This document shows, in pieces, positions 11,580-22,668 of a DNA stretch of 64,000 nt. The notes under the pieces were generated by a model. It did no database searches. It was not told the origin of the DNA and was given only the letters and a program-made list of their open reading frames with translations. The stretch comes from Bugulina stolonifera (Eukaryota > Bryozoa > Gymnolaemata > Cheilostomatida > Bugulidae). Within the stretch, counting starts at the first letter, position 1. Each line of letters begins with the position of its first letter. Where the stretch lies: the NCBI GenBank assembly GCA_935421135.1, contig OW285194.1, positions 4,552,876 through 4,616,875 on the forward strand, given 5' to 3'. The translations under genes were made by a program, and so were the position numbers.

Positions 11580-12290
11580 TCATCCTCTGGTTATTCTGTA
11601 CTTTTTGTCTGGAAATCTTTTGTCTAACATCTGGTGCACTTGATTAACTGCATCATCTGCAAATTTTCTTATTTCTTCATCTTGTTCGTATGCATAGTTC
11701 TAAAATGTAAGGACTCATCTTATTCGCTGACCAGCTACCAGTAAACTCATTGCTCCGGGTAAGTATAACACAGACTCATGTACTTAAAGAGGTACTGACA
11801 GTCAATAACTCTGTATTAAATGCTCCCCTTCAGTTTGCAAACATATTTAGTTGAGTCACCAAATGTTCATTACAATGAGTAGACAACTTCTCCAGTATGT
11901 AATAACCTTAATGTGAGTACAACTATGCATTATTGTGATGGAAGATTTTGGCGCAAATATGTCATAGAAACGTAATCAATCACAGAGCTAATAGTTGCTT
12001 GGGATTATAAACTCTCATTTTATAACATTATTTTGTTATTTATGAAGGGCAGGCATTGTAACTCACTTACCAACCTGCCAACTTCACTGAAATATCTACA
12101 ATCAATCTCATAGAAAGAGAGACATGCAATTCCCACCAAAATTTGAGTTGTACTACAATTCTTTTGTTTTGAGATATCCTACCGACTTGAAAAAGTTTGA
12201 TTCTGCGGGGAACTAGATTGATCATGTTGGATGTATCATAGTTAGAACTCTTTTCAAATGTAGACATGAGTTCAGAGTGCAGGTTTGCAA
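11580..12290 (-). CDS. 3' exons of secreted-protein gene copy 2
   Basis: Two exons are supported. Exon r (12,183-12,290) follows the acceptor 'ctgatttcag', encodes a peptide with ANLHSELMSTFEKSSNY and LVPRRIKLFQV, and ends at donor gtagga. The last exon (11,580-11,699) follows 'ttacattttag', encodes a charged helical tail (NYAYEQDEEIRKFADD, then VHQMLDKRFPDKKYR) and ends in TGA. Exon r leaves in phase 1 and the last exon starts in phase 0, so at least one small exon between them was missed. I assign both to copy 2 by strand, order and coding style; a cDNA would be needed to be sure. Confidence 0.55.
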
Positions 12291-12442
12291 CTGAAATCAG
12301 AACATCTTTATTTGAGGAGAATTTCATGCAAATGATATTTAGCTATCTATGGATTAGTATGTTTATTTAAACTGTTCTCATACAAATGTCTAGTTTGGAA
12401 GCGTTGCGTGAATTTTCAGATTTTTGAAAACTTCATGTAGGT

Positions 12443-12686
12443 GTTGGTGGCCGAGTGGTCTAGCGATAGTCACTCTGGTCTTGCAGCAATGACACAAGTT
12501 ATCTGCAAGGGCGTGAGTTCGAGTTCAGCGAATGATGTGGAGGTTTTCGTCCCGATGAAGGTTTTCCCTCCATGCCATATCGAACTATAACAATTTCCAC
12601 CTCTAGGAGCCATGGTGGCCCCTCGATTAGCTCTGCTATTGGGCAGCCACATTAAAGAATTGTGTACCGCAGATATTATTACTATT
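12443..12686 (+). mobile_element. tRNA-derived SINE
   Basis: The head has a Leu/Ser-type A box (TGGCCGAGTGG, 12,448-12,458) and a B box (GAGTTCGAGTTC, 12,515-12,526), so it can bear an internal RNA polymerase III promoter. The head does not fold as a good tRNA, because the acceptor arms do not pair. It is followed by a body shared with 4,226-4,395 and an AT-rich tail (attattactatt). It sits in an intron of gene copy 2, just after a possible broken exon (VPLRTFGVRCSLGVLTS on the minus strand at about 12,690-12,755). Confidence 0.85.
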
Positions 12687-13101
12687 CAAACTCAAGACTG
12701 GTGAGAACTCCAAGCGAACATCGCACGCCAAAAGTTCTAAGAGGAACCTGCCCCCACCTTTTCACTCTTTGCCTACATTATACCCTACCACATACCTACA
12801 TTGTACATAACTATACTTACCTATAGCTCTTGCACATCATATACTTACTTTCACGGAATATATAATTACTTACACAACACAATATACTGACATGTACAAT
12901 GTACTTACAGATAATATCATAAATACTTATGTAATCATCCATAATACATGTACATGTATAATATACGTCATGTTCTTACTGGCACATTACATAATATACT
13001 TACTTACACAAAACATATACTTATATCCACAGTACTTATATCTACAGTGCATTCTATCTACAGTACATCTATGTATGTGTACATTATATAAATGTACATA
13101 C

Positions 13102-13459
13102 CTTATACTTGTCTACAGGAGAAGATGCTCGTTTTAGTTGAACATTGTAGGAGTCCTTTACTACACAGCAGTGTCTCCTGTAAATCAAACCAAACTCGCT
13201 AGTGTAACCAATATCAATAATGCTTTGAATTTCAGCTGTAAGAATAGCATGTCTATGCATCACTAGCTGATGACCCACCTGAAGTTAGCTCCGTCAAACT
13301 TATACCCAAAGAAAGCTTGCAACTCCTCAACTTCCTGTTCTGTGTTCGTCTTAAGAGAATTATACAGTAGTACATGTACAGGTGCGAAGCTCTCTACTAG
13401 CCAATACTTAGCATGAGCCAACCAGAGTTTAGTAGAGGCAATTATATGTTCTCTTCTAC
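13102..13459 (-). CDS. two central exons (p and q) of secreted-protein gene copy 2
   Basis: Exon p (13,279-13,459) follows the acceptor 'gtacgttgtag' and encodes REHIIASTKLWLAHAKYW, a hydrophobic helix, then TNTEQEVEELQAFFGYKF, ending at donor gtgggt. A 101-bp intron separates it from exon q (13,102-13,177), which follows 'tttgatttacag' and encodes RHCCVVKDSYNVQLKRAS, ending at gtatgt. Phases agree across the intron (2 into 1 nt). I recognise no domain. Placement in copy 2 rests on strand and position between exon b' and the terminal exons. Confidence 0.65.
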
Positions 13460-14699
13460 CTACAACGTACAACAGCAGGGTGGTTCAATAGATGCTATAG
13501 TTGTACATGCCAGTGTAATGTGTGGATCACATGATCACAGGCATCCATCTTGGTATCGAAATGGTACGATATTGGTACGGTGAGTTTATCCGCACGCTCA
13601 CAAGCCTGATCTCAATATTTAGTGCAATATTTAGCCAGTCAAAGTGTCATTAAGACACTGACATGTTTCCTTTATCCCAGAAGGCTATGGTAGGACTAGC
13701 GGGACACAGATATGCAATACACCTGTGCACGTACATCTGAAGGACTGGTGAGACGAAATACCATTTGGGTCAAACGTGGCAATGCATATGTAAACCTAAG
13801 ATAGAATAGGTTAAGTACAACATCAAACTTGAGCAGGAAACATTGCATGACCAATTTTAGCAAACTGGTTCATCCCATTCACAAAATACATTTGCATGTA
13901 GATCTCTTCATGTGTGGCAAATCTGACATTTGGAAAGCATTGATTCACTTGTACATGTGCTTCTTCACAGAATATTAATTACAGTTTGGGTATTGATTTA
14001 CCAAATAACATTACTTTATTCTTTTTAAAACCTTCTAGTTTATTCCATGAATTTTTCAATGTATAAATTTGCTTCATGATTACAAATGAGAAGAAAATTC
14101 TAATATATACCATGGTAAACTAGATTGCAGTCTTTTATCGCAGTCCTGAGATTAACATGTATTTGTAATTCCTACCTGCTGCGCTCTTATTTGTCTTCAA
14201 ATCTATAAATTGATTAATTTGCAGAGCGGTGGAATCTGATTTTCTTTGCTCCTTTCCAGCTACACCGGCCTTTACCGTCAATTGCCTAGCAAATATAAAT
14301 TTGTTATGTTATGCACTATTTCAACTTCAGTTAGGAATTGAACCACCTCTTTGGATTAACTGATAACTATTGACTAATAGTCTATACAAATGATACATGT
14401 TCATGTATCATTTAAGTGGCATTAAAATCTTTGGTTGTCTTCTTACGCGGAATAACTAAGATCATGTTATAACCAATATGCTAATAATTATTAATCTTGA
14501 CTGAACAACACATTGTCTGAAGCTGTATGTAGTCCCTGTAAACTGATCTACATAGTATCATACAAACAGCCCAAAGTCAGGAAGCCCAAACTATCATCGA
14601 CAGCCAGACACCTAGCAAAGAGAGACTCTTGTCAAATGTAACATACTCATTTTTCTAATGAGCACAGCTGTAAAGCAAAACAGTCTTGTAATGGTGTAA
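13460..14699. other. intron sequence
   Basis: AT-rich sequence between exons p and b' of gene copy 2. No gene or clear repeat was seen. Confidence 0.45.
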
Positions 14700-15951
14700 C
14701 AGGGGCGTATTTTAAGGGGCGGCAGGGAGGCACTGTCGCCCCTGTTGCCAAAATAAAGTGGCCTAAAAACACTACTTTTGAAAATTTGACACTTTTTCCC
14801 TTAATATTTGCTTCATTTCCGGTTTGCGACCGAAGCGTTATCTATCTAGTTATAACTCTATGGCGTTATCACTCTACTTATAACTCTATGGTGTTGCTTC
14901 ATAACAATAACCAGTAATCTTGGAATAATTGCTACATTGCAAGTGGTAGACAGAGAGGCCCATAACACTTTGTGCTCTGCTAAAAGACGCCATGGCTATG
15001 CCAAGGTTAAAAACTTGCGGTCTTGTGAATGAATGAATAAATATTTTTTATGGATAGTTATTTATACCAAAGAAAAAATAATAAATGCAGAAGTAAAAGT
15101 GGTGAACAGTTGAATCAGGTGAATCAATTTGTAAGTCACCGCTATCCATGAGGTGGTTCCTTCCCTGTCACTGACTACGAGCAGATGCATGAAATTTAAT
15201 TCCAATAGAATATTATTTTTTTGGCTTCTTTCAAAAATATTTATGACAATGTGATAACGATTTATTCTTTTAATAGTTATAATTAAAAGTGTTTGCATTC
15301 ATTTTAGTTATTCATTCCAGCCACTCCACTGACAGCTACTACTCTACTGCTACATTCACTACTACCAACTAAATATGTATTGTAAAGAAAAAATACTAAT
15401 TTAAAAATAAAATAATATAACAATAATGAAATATTTTAATTTTGAATTTATATATAATATAATTATATTATAATTATTAATATTATCTTAGCTTTAATAG
15501 GCTGCCACACTTTTCTTGCAAAGATATTTATTTTAAATGCATTTTATTTTAAATAATTAATTTATAATCACAATAGTTGTTGATCAGCTACTAAAATTTG
15601 AAAATTTTAATTTATAAAATACACTTGCGCCTATGAACTCTCTGTAAAAAGATACAATCATGCAGTATTGTAGTTATTATAAAATTCTACTAGCTAGTAA
15701 TAGTACTGTAACACTTTCACTCTTGTTGCAAGTAGTAGTAACTGTATTAAGCAGAAGTAGTAATGAGTACTTGTTGTAGTGATGCTAGAACTAGCATGCT
15801 GCTATGTTTAATTTTTGCACTTCAGAGAGTGAGATTTGAAAATTTTCCGCTGCGCGTGCATTTGCGGGAGGGTGCCCGCACCCCACCCCCCGCACCCCCC
15901 TCCCACCTGACTTTCTGCCTCCCCACTCAATTTTTCTAACCTACGCCCCTG
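14700..15951 (+). mobile_element. non-autonomous hAT-like element, copy 1
   Basis: The ends are inverted repeats CAGGGGCGTA and TACGCCCCTG, typical of hAT elements, with subterminal GC-rich tracts. A second copy lies at 17,058-19,615. TGTAA flanks both ends (14,695-14,699 and 15,952-15,956), but hAT elements normally make 8-bp duplications, so exact borders remain uncertain. There is no transposase ORF. It ends 27 bp from the donor of exon b'. Confidence 0.75.
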
Positions 15952-15977
15952 TGTAATGATGTAGTACTTCCAAATAC

Positions 15978-16139
15978 CTTTTGTATTCAGCAAACTCAGC
16001 ATCGTAGGGGTGTCTAAGCAGAAGAGCAGCTCTCTTTGCATACAAACCCCAGCTTCTATGCCCCCAGGGCTCATGTGACTTTAGAAATAAGCATTCAGTG
16101 GTGTTGGCTTTATATGATTGGTCATTACGCTTACGTATG
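15978..16139 (-). CDS. exon b of secreted-protein gene copy 2
   Basis: The minus strand encodes YKANTTECLFLKSHEPWG, then LYAKRAALLLRHPYDAEF and AEYKR, ending at donor gtattt. It is paralogous to 404-547. The acceptor after 'ccatttatag' is a choice; the phase it gives does not join exon a' directly, so an exon between them may be missing. Confidence 0.6.
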
Positions 16140-16279
16140 CTATAAATGGAACAATCTCGATGTCTGTCTGTTAGGCTCCATGTGTACCCTGCACATCATA
16201 AAAACCTTTTGTGCTCGCAAATTCAATGCAGACAGAGAAAGACGTGAAATAAAGACATGTCATAGTAGCTAGCAGGTAA

Positions 16280-16500
16280 GAAGTGATGTTATGGACCGAG
16301 TAACAAGCACATGTAGTAGTAGATAGCAATGACAGATAGTAGCATAGGGCCATAACCACCTAAGAAATGTTGGTGGGGCCAAAATATCAGGCCAGCGGTC
16401 CAGGGGGCCGCCTAGGTCCCTGGCGGGATCTGGGGCAGCGTAACAATGGCAGGTAACAATGGCAGGTAACAATGGCAGGTAGCGGCAGGTAAAATTGAGG
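16280..16500. repeat. broken minisatellite of 'ggcaggtaacaat' units
   Basis: Tandem units at 16,283-16,345 and 16,436-16,495 resemble the array at 770-905, which lies at the same place in gene copy 1. A GC-rich stretch (gtccagggggccgcctaggt) of unknown origin separates the two blocks. Confidence 0.6.
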
Positions 16501-16526
16501 ATCTGCTTCCCATTCATGATACTCAC

Positions 16527-16772
16527 TAGTAGGTGATGCCAACCACAGCACCCAATCATTTCCACTTCCTGGAGCTCCAGCTACGTGGTTGGCTGGATAT
16601 ATTCTTCTATCTTCTAGCTCATGTGTTTCGTATGTTTCACACTCTTCAGCTGTTGTGACCACTTGCTTACGCTGACATTGACCTATGTATCCTGGGGATA
16701 TGTTTTTGAGCGTCACACCAATACGTGAATTTGTTCCCTCAGGCATCACAATGTAGTTTGAATCAGATTTGT
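16527..16772 (-). CDS. exon a of secreted-protein gene copy 2
   Basis: This 82-codon symmetric phase 1-1 exon has an acceptor after 'atacttgttgcag' and a donor gtgagt. Its C-terminal two thirds (GQCQRKQVVTTAEECETY, RRIYPANHVAGAP, NDWVLWLA) is nearly identical to copy 1, while the first third differs in sequence and is 12 codons shorter. The entry phase fits the signal-peptide exon at 27,819-27,897, about 11 kb upstream across the inserted LTR element. Confidence 0.75.
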
Positions 16773-17057
16773 CTGCAACAAGTATAAAGAAACTACTACA
16801 CATACCTCCTACGTCTAATCATCTACCTACTTCAAGACTGTTCACTTTCATAAAAGTGTCCCATCAAATTTGTTGAATGTAAACAACCATTGTTTCCCAC
16901 AGCAATAAAGATTTGCAATATTGCACTGTAATAATTATATGGACATTATTATTGAACTACGTGTGGCTAACTTTAATGCTATTGTAATGGACGACCCCCC
17001 GGTTCGTTCACGCCTAGACAACCCTTAAGGCCATCGCTTCAAATATGCTAATATTAA

Positions 17058-19615
17058 CAGGGGCGTATTTTAAGGGGCGGCAGGGAGGCACTGCCGCCCC
17101 TGTTGCCAAAATAAAGTGGCCTAAAAACACTACTTTTAAAAATTTGACACTATTTGCTTCATTTCCGGTTTGCGACCGAAGCGTTATCACCCTAGTTTCA
17201 ACTCTATGGCGTTATCACTCTACTTATAACTCTATGGTGCTGCTTCGTAACAATAGCCAGTAATCTTGAAATAATTACTACATTGCAAGTGGCTCATAAA
17301 GGGGCCCATAAAACTTTGTACTCTGCTAAAAGGCTCTACAACTATGCCAAGGTTAAAAACTTGCGGTCTTGTGAATGAATGAATAAATATTTTTTATGGA
17401 TAGTTATTTATACCAAGGAAAAAATAATGCAAAAGTGAAAGTAGTGAACAGTTGAATCAGGTGAATCAATTTGTAAGTCACTGCTGTCCATGAGGTGGTT
17501 CCTTCCCTGTCACTGACTACGAGCAGATGCATGAAATTTAATTCCAATATTATTTTGGCTTCTTTCAAAAATATTTATGATTTATTCCTTTAATATAATT
17601 ATAAGTGTTTGCATTCATTTTAGTTATTCATTCCAGCCATTGCCACTCCACTGACAGCTACTACTCTACTGCTACATTCACTACTAACAACTAAATATGT
17701 ATTGTAAAGAAAAAATACTAATTTAAAAATAAAATAATATAACAATAATTGTGTAATGAAAATTTGCCCCTTGTACTAGGGAGAAGAGAAACTGTTATTG
17801 TTTGCCGGCTTTTTATATGCAGTTATCTCCCACGATGGTAAGGTGCCCAAAATACTTCGAGACAAATAATCATACAATGGCTTCTATGGTGTAATGGAGC
17901 TTCGTTCAAAGACAATGAAACCAACAACACGAGTTCCCTTGTATATTATGGGTCACAGTTTTAAACATGCAGTTTGGAACTAGTTGGATGCCTATTGGTC
18001 CAAGATTACATTAGACAGCATACAACTCCAACAAACATTTTGTTTAAAAGAAGACTAAGAATTACTATATAAAAAGATGGGACTTTAAGACAATAAGGGC
18101 TTGGAAGTAAAACAAATCCAAATGGACAGACTATTAATTACACAATATAATTTGGATAATTTGAATAATATTAATTGACTGAGTTGTATGCTGTCCTTAG
18201 CCTTACTGCCAAGGTGTAATATATATGATATGATATAGGTGTAGTTTATACACGTACATGTGTATGATAGTAATATTTGACCAAGCTGTATTCTACATGT
18301 AACTTATATTGGTTACCAAGTGTTATGTAACATAGTATTAGTGAGTTGGGATTAATTAGACCGAATTTTTAAAGAACAACTTTTACTAAATATATTTTAC
18401 ATACTACAGGCATCATGGCTACAATAATGTGTTAAAAATAGAACTTAAGCATTTGCACATGTTACATAAGTATTAAAAGATCTTAAAATAATATACGCCT
18501 AATTAACAAGGAAGAAATACAAGTGTAAATGCATGACTGAAAGCAACAACTTACTATGTAGCTGTGGAGGTGTCTCCAAAAAGAATAGAATAGTAGTTAG
18601 AGAAGAAACTGATTGGACGTTGTAGTGTCCGAAATCGGCAAAAACACATAATTAAAACTTCAGACTTTTTCCGTCAGAAGACGCAGAATTAAATTGTAAA
18701 CCAGATTATGGTGCTGGGTGGAGATGGGTTCAAACCAACCAATTGACGTAAGCATGACCAGGCACAGGCGGTCAGACAAAAAAAACAAGCGTTACAAACA
18801 ATGTTTTAGTGGTTAATTAAACGTCAGCGTTATGATGCATATCCTGGTACAGGCTTGAATAAGTATTACAATAATGTATGCCTAATCCTGGTACAGGCTA
18901 TAATGTGGAAATGACCAGGCAAATTAATATGTGAAAGCTTCTTACAGAATAAAAACGACAACATCAGATCTTACAAAATATAAAAACCATACTAATGATT
19001 AAAAAGTTCATGTGCAAATGTGTTGAAAATAACAACGTGAGATGCCATAATGTATAGTATTCTAATGTAGTAGCAAGCGCTATACACTATGTAATGTCCA
19101 ATGCAATAAGTCAATGTTAGTAGACCCTTATAATTGCATATTCTAATTTTAAATTTATATATATAATATAATCATACTATTGATATTATCTTAGCTTTAA
19201 TAGGCTACCACACTTTTCTTGCAAAGATATTTATTTTGAATAATTAATGACAATTATAGTTGTTGATTAGCTATTAAAATTTGAAAATTTTAATTTATAA
19301 AATACATTTGCGCCTATGGACTCTTTGTAAAAAGATACAATCATGCAGTATTGTAGTTATTATAAAATTCTACTAACTAGTAATAGTACTGTAACACTTT
19401 CACTCCTGTTGCAAGTAGTAGTAACTGCATTAAGCAAAAGAAGTAGTAATGAGTACTTGCTGTAATGCTGCTATGTCTAATTTTTGCACTTCAGAGAGTG
19501 AGATTTGAAAATTTTCCGCTGGCGTGCATTTGCGGGGGTGCCCTCACCCCACCCCCGCACCCTCTTCCCACCCAACTTTCTGCCTCTCCACTCAATTTTC
19601 TAACCTACGTCCCTG
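17058..19615 (+). mobile_element. hAT-like element, copy 2, inside the family B 5' LTR
   Basis: It has the same ends and subterminal sequence as 14,700-15,951. It interrupts the LTR at 'gctaatat', and the LTR resumes at 'aatatataagac'. A segment of about 1.4 kb (17,750-19,140) has no counterpart in copy 1. The two copies are otherwise similar, so this is either a longer ancestral form or a further nested insertion. Confidence 0.8.
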
Positions 19616-19883
19616 AATATATAAGACTATGTTATACTGTTAGTACCTTTTATTATGTCTAAACCAATTACAGTAATGTCTTATATACAGAGAATTACAT
19701 GTATATAGCAGAGGACGGCTCTCAGTATGGGCCGTTCATTTCTCAACGGAGTTGTGGTTAGTCGCCCGGAACCCACCAGAACTAGCTAGTCGTCTTCTTT
19801 TACCTATAAGAGAAACCATGTTGTTGTTATACCGTGCAGTCAATCTTATACTTTCAAGCAGTAAGGATCTGTCAACACACTTA

Positions 19884-20568
19884 AGGACTAGTCACACGAG
19901 CATGAAAGTGCCAAAGAAACGTGAAACGACAACTGCAACGAAATCGTTGAAGCTGAAACATAGTTTGGTTGACGTTTGCTCAGCATCAAACTGTGTTGGA
20001 TCGGTGATGATTCGTTACACTGTGATTGGTCCGTGAAGCGATTACTAACCTGTAATTGGTTAATGTTGGTTGCTGTTGATTAGACAATGAAGCAATGGCG
20101 GAGCGACTTCCTTAACAATATTTGCTTAACTACAAGATGGCGGACTTCACATCAGACTCCATTAGATGATCGATGCTAGTTTGGAAGGCGGTGAAATGAA
20201 AGTGATCATAAACCACCCTGAGTAGCTGATTTGTTTGTGTGAAATAAAACACATTGCAAAAGGAGCAGGTACAAAGAGAGCTTTGTATTTAATGTACAGA
20301 TTAGCTCAGTAGATTATAATTAATAAAGCCGGAAAAGAGTCTTGATCTTCTGCAACTACATGTACAATCATGTACATAATAGCGGAAGTTGTCTTGTCAT
20401 TTTTTTGTAACAGGACCGCATAGAATATTACGTTCGATTCTATTAACCTCAGTCACCGAAGAAATTTCTCATCGTCAGCCATGTGACCAGCCTGTTGTTT
20501 CAGTAGGAATAAGTTGGAGTTCTCCTTTCACGTTTCGTTGGCACTTTCGTGCCCGTGTAACTAGTCCT
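19884..20568. mobile_element. 685-bp MITE with about 32-45 bp TIRs and TTA duplication
   Basis: The left end AGGACTAGTCACACGAGCAT and the right end, ending GTGTAACTAGTCCT, are inverted repeats of at least 31 bp with few mismatches. TTA flanks both sides (19,881-19,883 and 20,569-20,571). A 3-bp TWA duplication suits PIF/Harbinger, though the class is inferred from this alone. The 3' LTR of the same element lacks the segment, which proves it is an insertion. Confidence 0.85.
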
Positions 20569-20750
20569 TTATACTAACTTATACTTACATTTCTGTAGTT
20601 GTGCCGAACACTAGTTAAGGCGTTACAACACGCTTGAAGCCGTTGAGGCACATAGAGACTGCTGAGGCTAGGTAGCCGTATACTGCATTGTTCATTAGCT
20701 GTCGGTTTCTTGTGCACAAACCTTGGTTTTTTGGGGCACAAATACAACAT

Positions 20751-20770
20751 TGGTGGCAGTGGTGGGATTT
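20751..20770 (+). other. primer-binding site of family B
   Basis: TGGTGGCAGTGGTGGGATTT begins two bases after the LTR. It is one base different from the family A site at 32,682 and is complementary to the 3' end of a tRNA-Leu type. Confidence 0.75.
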
Positions 20771-20850
20771 AATTATCCCAGACGACAAACGGCATTGTAG
20801 CTAATGCAGAGGAAGAACCTAGCAGTGGAAAGCGTACGGACGTCCATGGA

Positions 20851-21291
20851 ATGGAATGCTGGAGATGTCAACAAGTCGGTGGCCGTTGTGGGACGACTAT
20901 TACTGAAACCCTGCTCAGTAATACAGGCCTTCAAGGCCCCATGCTTTGTGATGCATTCACTGATGTGGAGTTCTTCATGCGCCAATTCCAGGCCATTGCA
21001 ACAGCAAAAGGCTGGAATGAGGCAGCCACCTTCCTGCATCTCCAGGATTCCCTCAAAGAAGGAGCAAAGGACTGTGGACGTCCGGACACTACCACAGGGA
21101 TCTGGGCAACCCTCAGGGGTTGTTACGGCATATCTCCCAAGGAGGCACATCTGCGACTCAGTGGGATAAAAAGTGATCAGCACACCTCGTTGCAAGAGCA
21201 TACAACCGAGGTGGAATGGCTGGTCGATCTGGCACATGAGGAGCTCTCGGAAGCCTACAGGACAATCCTTGGAGTGGAGGCTTTAACGTAG
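20851..21291 (+). pseudogene. family B gag, N-terminal part
   Basis: The frame encodes a capsid-like region (DVEFFMRQFQAIATAKGW, LKEGAKDCGRP, LRGCYGISPKEAHLRL, HTSLQEHTTEVEWLVD). It aligns along its length with residues about 25-120 of the family A gag (33,015): FIEDFTAMAERCNW, AQECGRP, AQYGLSAREARWKL, HTSLRDYAALIRRL. A stop and frameshifts follow, so it is not functional. The start is not defined. Confidence 0.8.
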
Positions 21292-21540
21292 ACATTGGAG
21301 AATGCATGTACATGCCGACCCAGCCCGAACAGACAGGGGAAATATTCCTCTGCCGCCAGGATCGTCCACAGCCCAAGAGAGGACGACCTCCTGCCGGAGA
21401 TAAAGCTGGCTGCCATGGAGGTGCAGTAAGCCTGGAGAGACGACCTGCGGGAGTTAATCCAACAACTGCAGTTGGTTGTCCAAGAGGTAGCAAAACTCAA
21501 AGAGATGGCGAAGAGAAGTGAGATGCCGTCCCCAATAAGG

Positions 21541-22250
21541 AAAAGACCCATGGCTTGCTGGCATTATGGGGAGGCTAGACACACCCAGCATTTCTGCCCA
21601 GGAAAGACAGGCAAGGCCCGGTGCAGTAAAACCCACAGCTGGCCGAGCCATCACTAAATAAATTAGTGTGGATGGCCATCCTGCTGGGAGCCGTCTCTCC
21701 ACGACCCCCACTATACACACTCCTTTCTGTGACTCTTCACTTCAGGCTGGCTTAACGGCCAAGCCCAGAGGTTTAGTCTCTCCTAGGAGAACGTATGCAG
21801 GACATTTGGGGGTGAAGGATGGCCGGTCTTCTCCTTCAGCAAGAAGGAAGAGGAGGAGACAACGCTGGCATAGGGGATCAGGAGCTCCACTACGAAAGCT
21901 TGTACATGGACGATCTGGCCGGGGGAGTGAGGGCCTGTTTCCTGATAGATTCAGGATGCACTGCCAATATGCTCGCTCCCCGGATTCCCGGATTGCGAGA
22001 ACAATTCCAGACAGCAGACAACCCACCAGGCAGATAGAACAGACGACGGCCATGCTGACGGATATGTCTAGACTTCCTATAGAAGGGACGACACTGGCAG
22101 AGCTCCACAGTAGAGGAACTTGTGGCAAAGAATCATTTTGTGGTTGGACCAATAAGGGCAGACAGAATATTGGGTATGCCGTTACTGACAGCACATGAGT
22201 GCGCATTGCATTTCAGAGGACAGAGTTTATGCCTCTATGGCGAACGGATC
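21541..22250 (+). pseudogene. family B zinc knuckle and aspartic protease remnants
   Basis: At 21,553 a CCHC-type knuckle is visible as CWHYGEARHTQHFCPG, with the second Cys replaced by Tyr. From 21,819 the frame encodes VRACFLIDSGCTANML, the retropepsin active-site motif (Asp-Ser-Gly). After a frameshift, DRILGMPLLTAHECALHF gives the second conserved retropepsin strand (ILG-x-x-x-L). At least two frame breaks separate the pieces. Confidence 0.8.
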
Positions 22251-22668
22251 ACTTGCACTAGAAACCCCCAGTTTCGTTCCGGTCATGGGAGTCAGCGGCG
22301 CACAGCTGGCACTTCCCCTAATGGCTCTTACGCTGTAGAGAGCAGACTGGTTAATCTTGTTCAGGTTAGTGCAGTGACGAACCCCTGGCAGCAAGCACAA
22401 GAAAGACGTCCCTAGACAACCAAGCTGTCTCCAGGGCACCCCATAGATGGCCTAGCGAGTTGTTGGACCAAGCAGATGCGAAAACGACCCCAGCCGGCCT
22501 AGTCTGTCAATGTCTCAACAGACTCCGGTCCTCTGGACACCAGACAGGAAAATACTCCAGATGGATGACCAACCTAAATGAAGAAAGTTTCACGCAGAGC
22601 CCGGGACGCTCCAGTGGAAAGGACGGCCCTTTTGTAGAAACGGCCACTCATCGACACCTCAGAGGGGC

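Larger units (their letters stand above)
16983..20749 (+). repeat. 5' LTR of family B, split by two insertions
   Basis: LTR sequence occupies 16,983-17,057, 19,616-19,883 and 20,569-20,749. With the two insertions removed it is about 520 bp, close to the 514-bp 3' LTR. It begins TGTAATGG and ends CAACA. Confidence 0.85.

Noticed and set aside
12443..12528. Possible tRNA-Leu or tRNA-Ser gene
   Set aside because: A and B boxes are good, but acceptor and anticodon arms do not pair and a SINE body shared with 4,226-4,395 follows.
14692..15959. 8-bp target duplication expected for hAT at copy 1
   Set aside because: TGGTGTAA and TGTAATGA do not match; only TGTAA is shared, so I left the borders and duplication unresolved.
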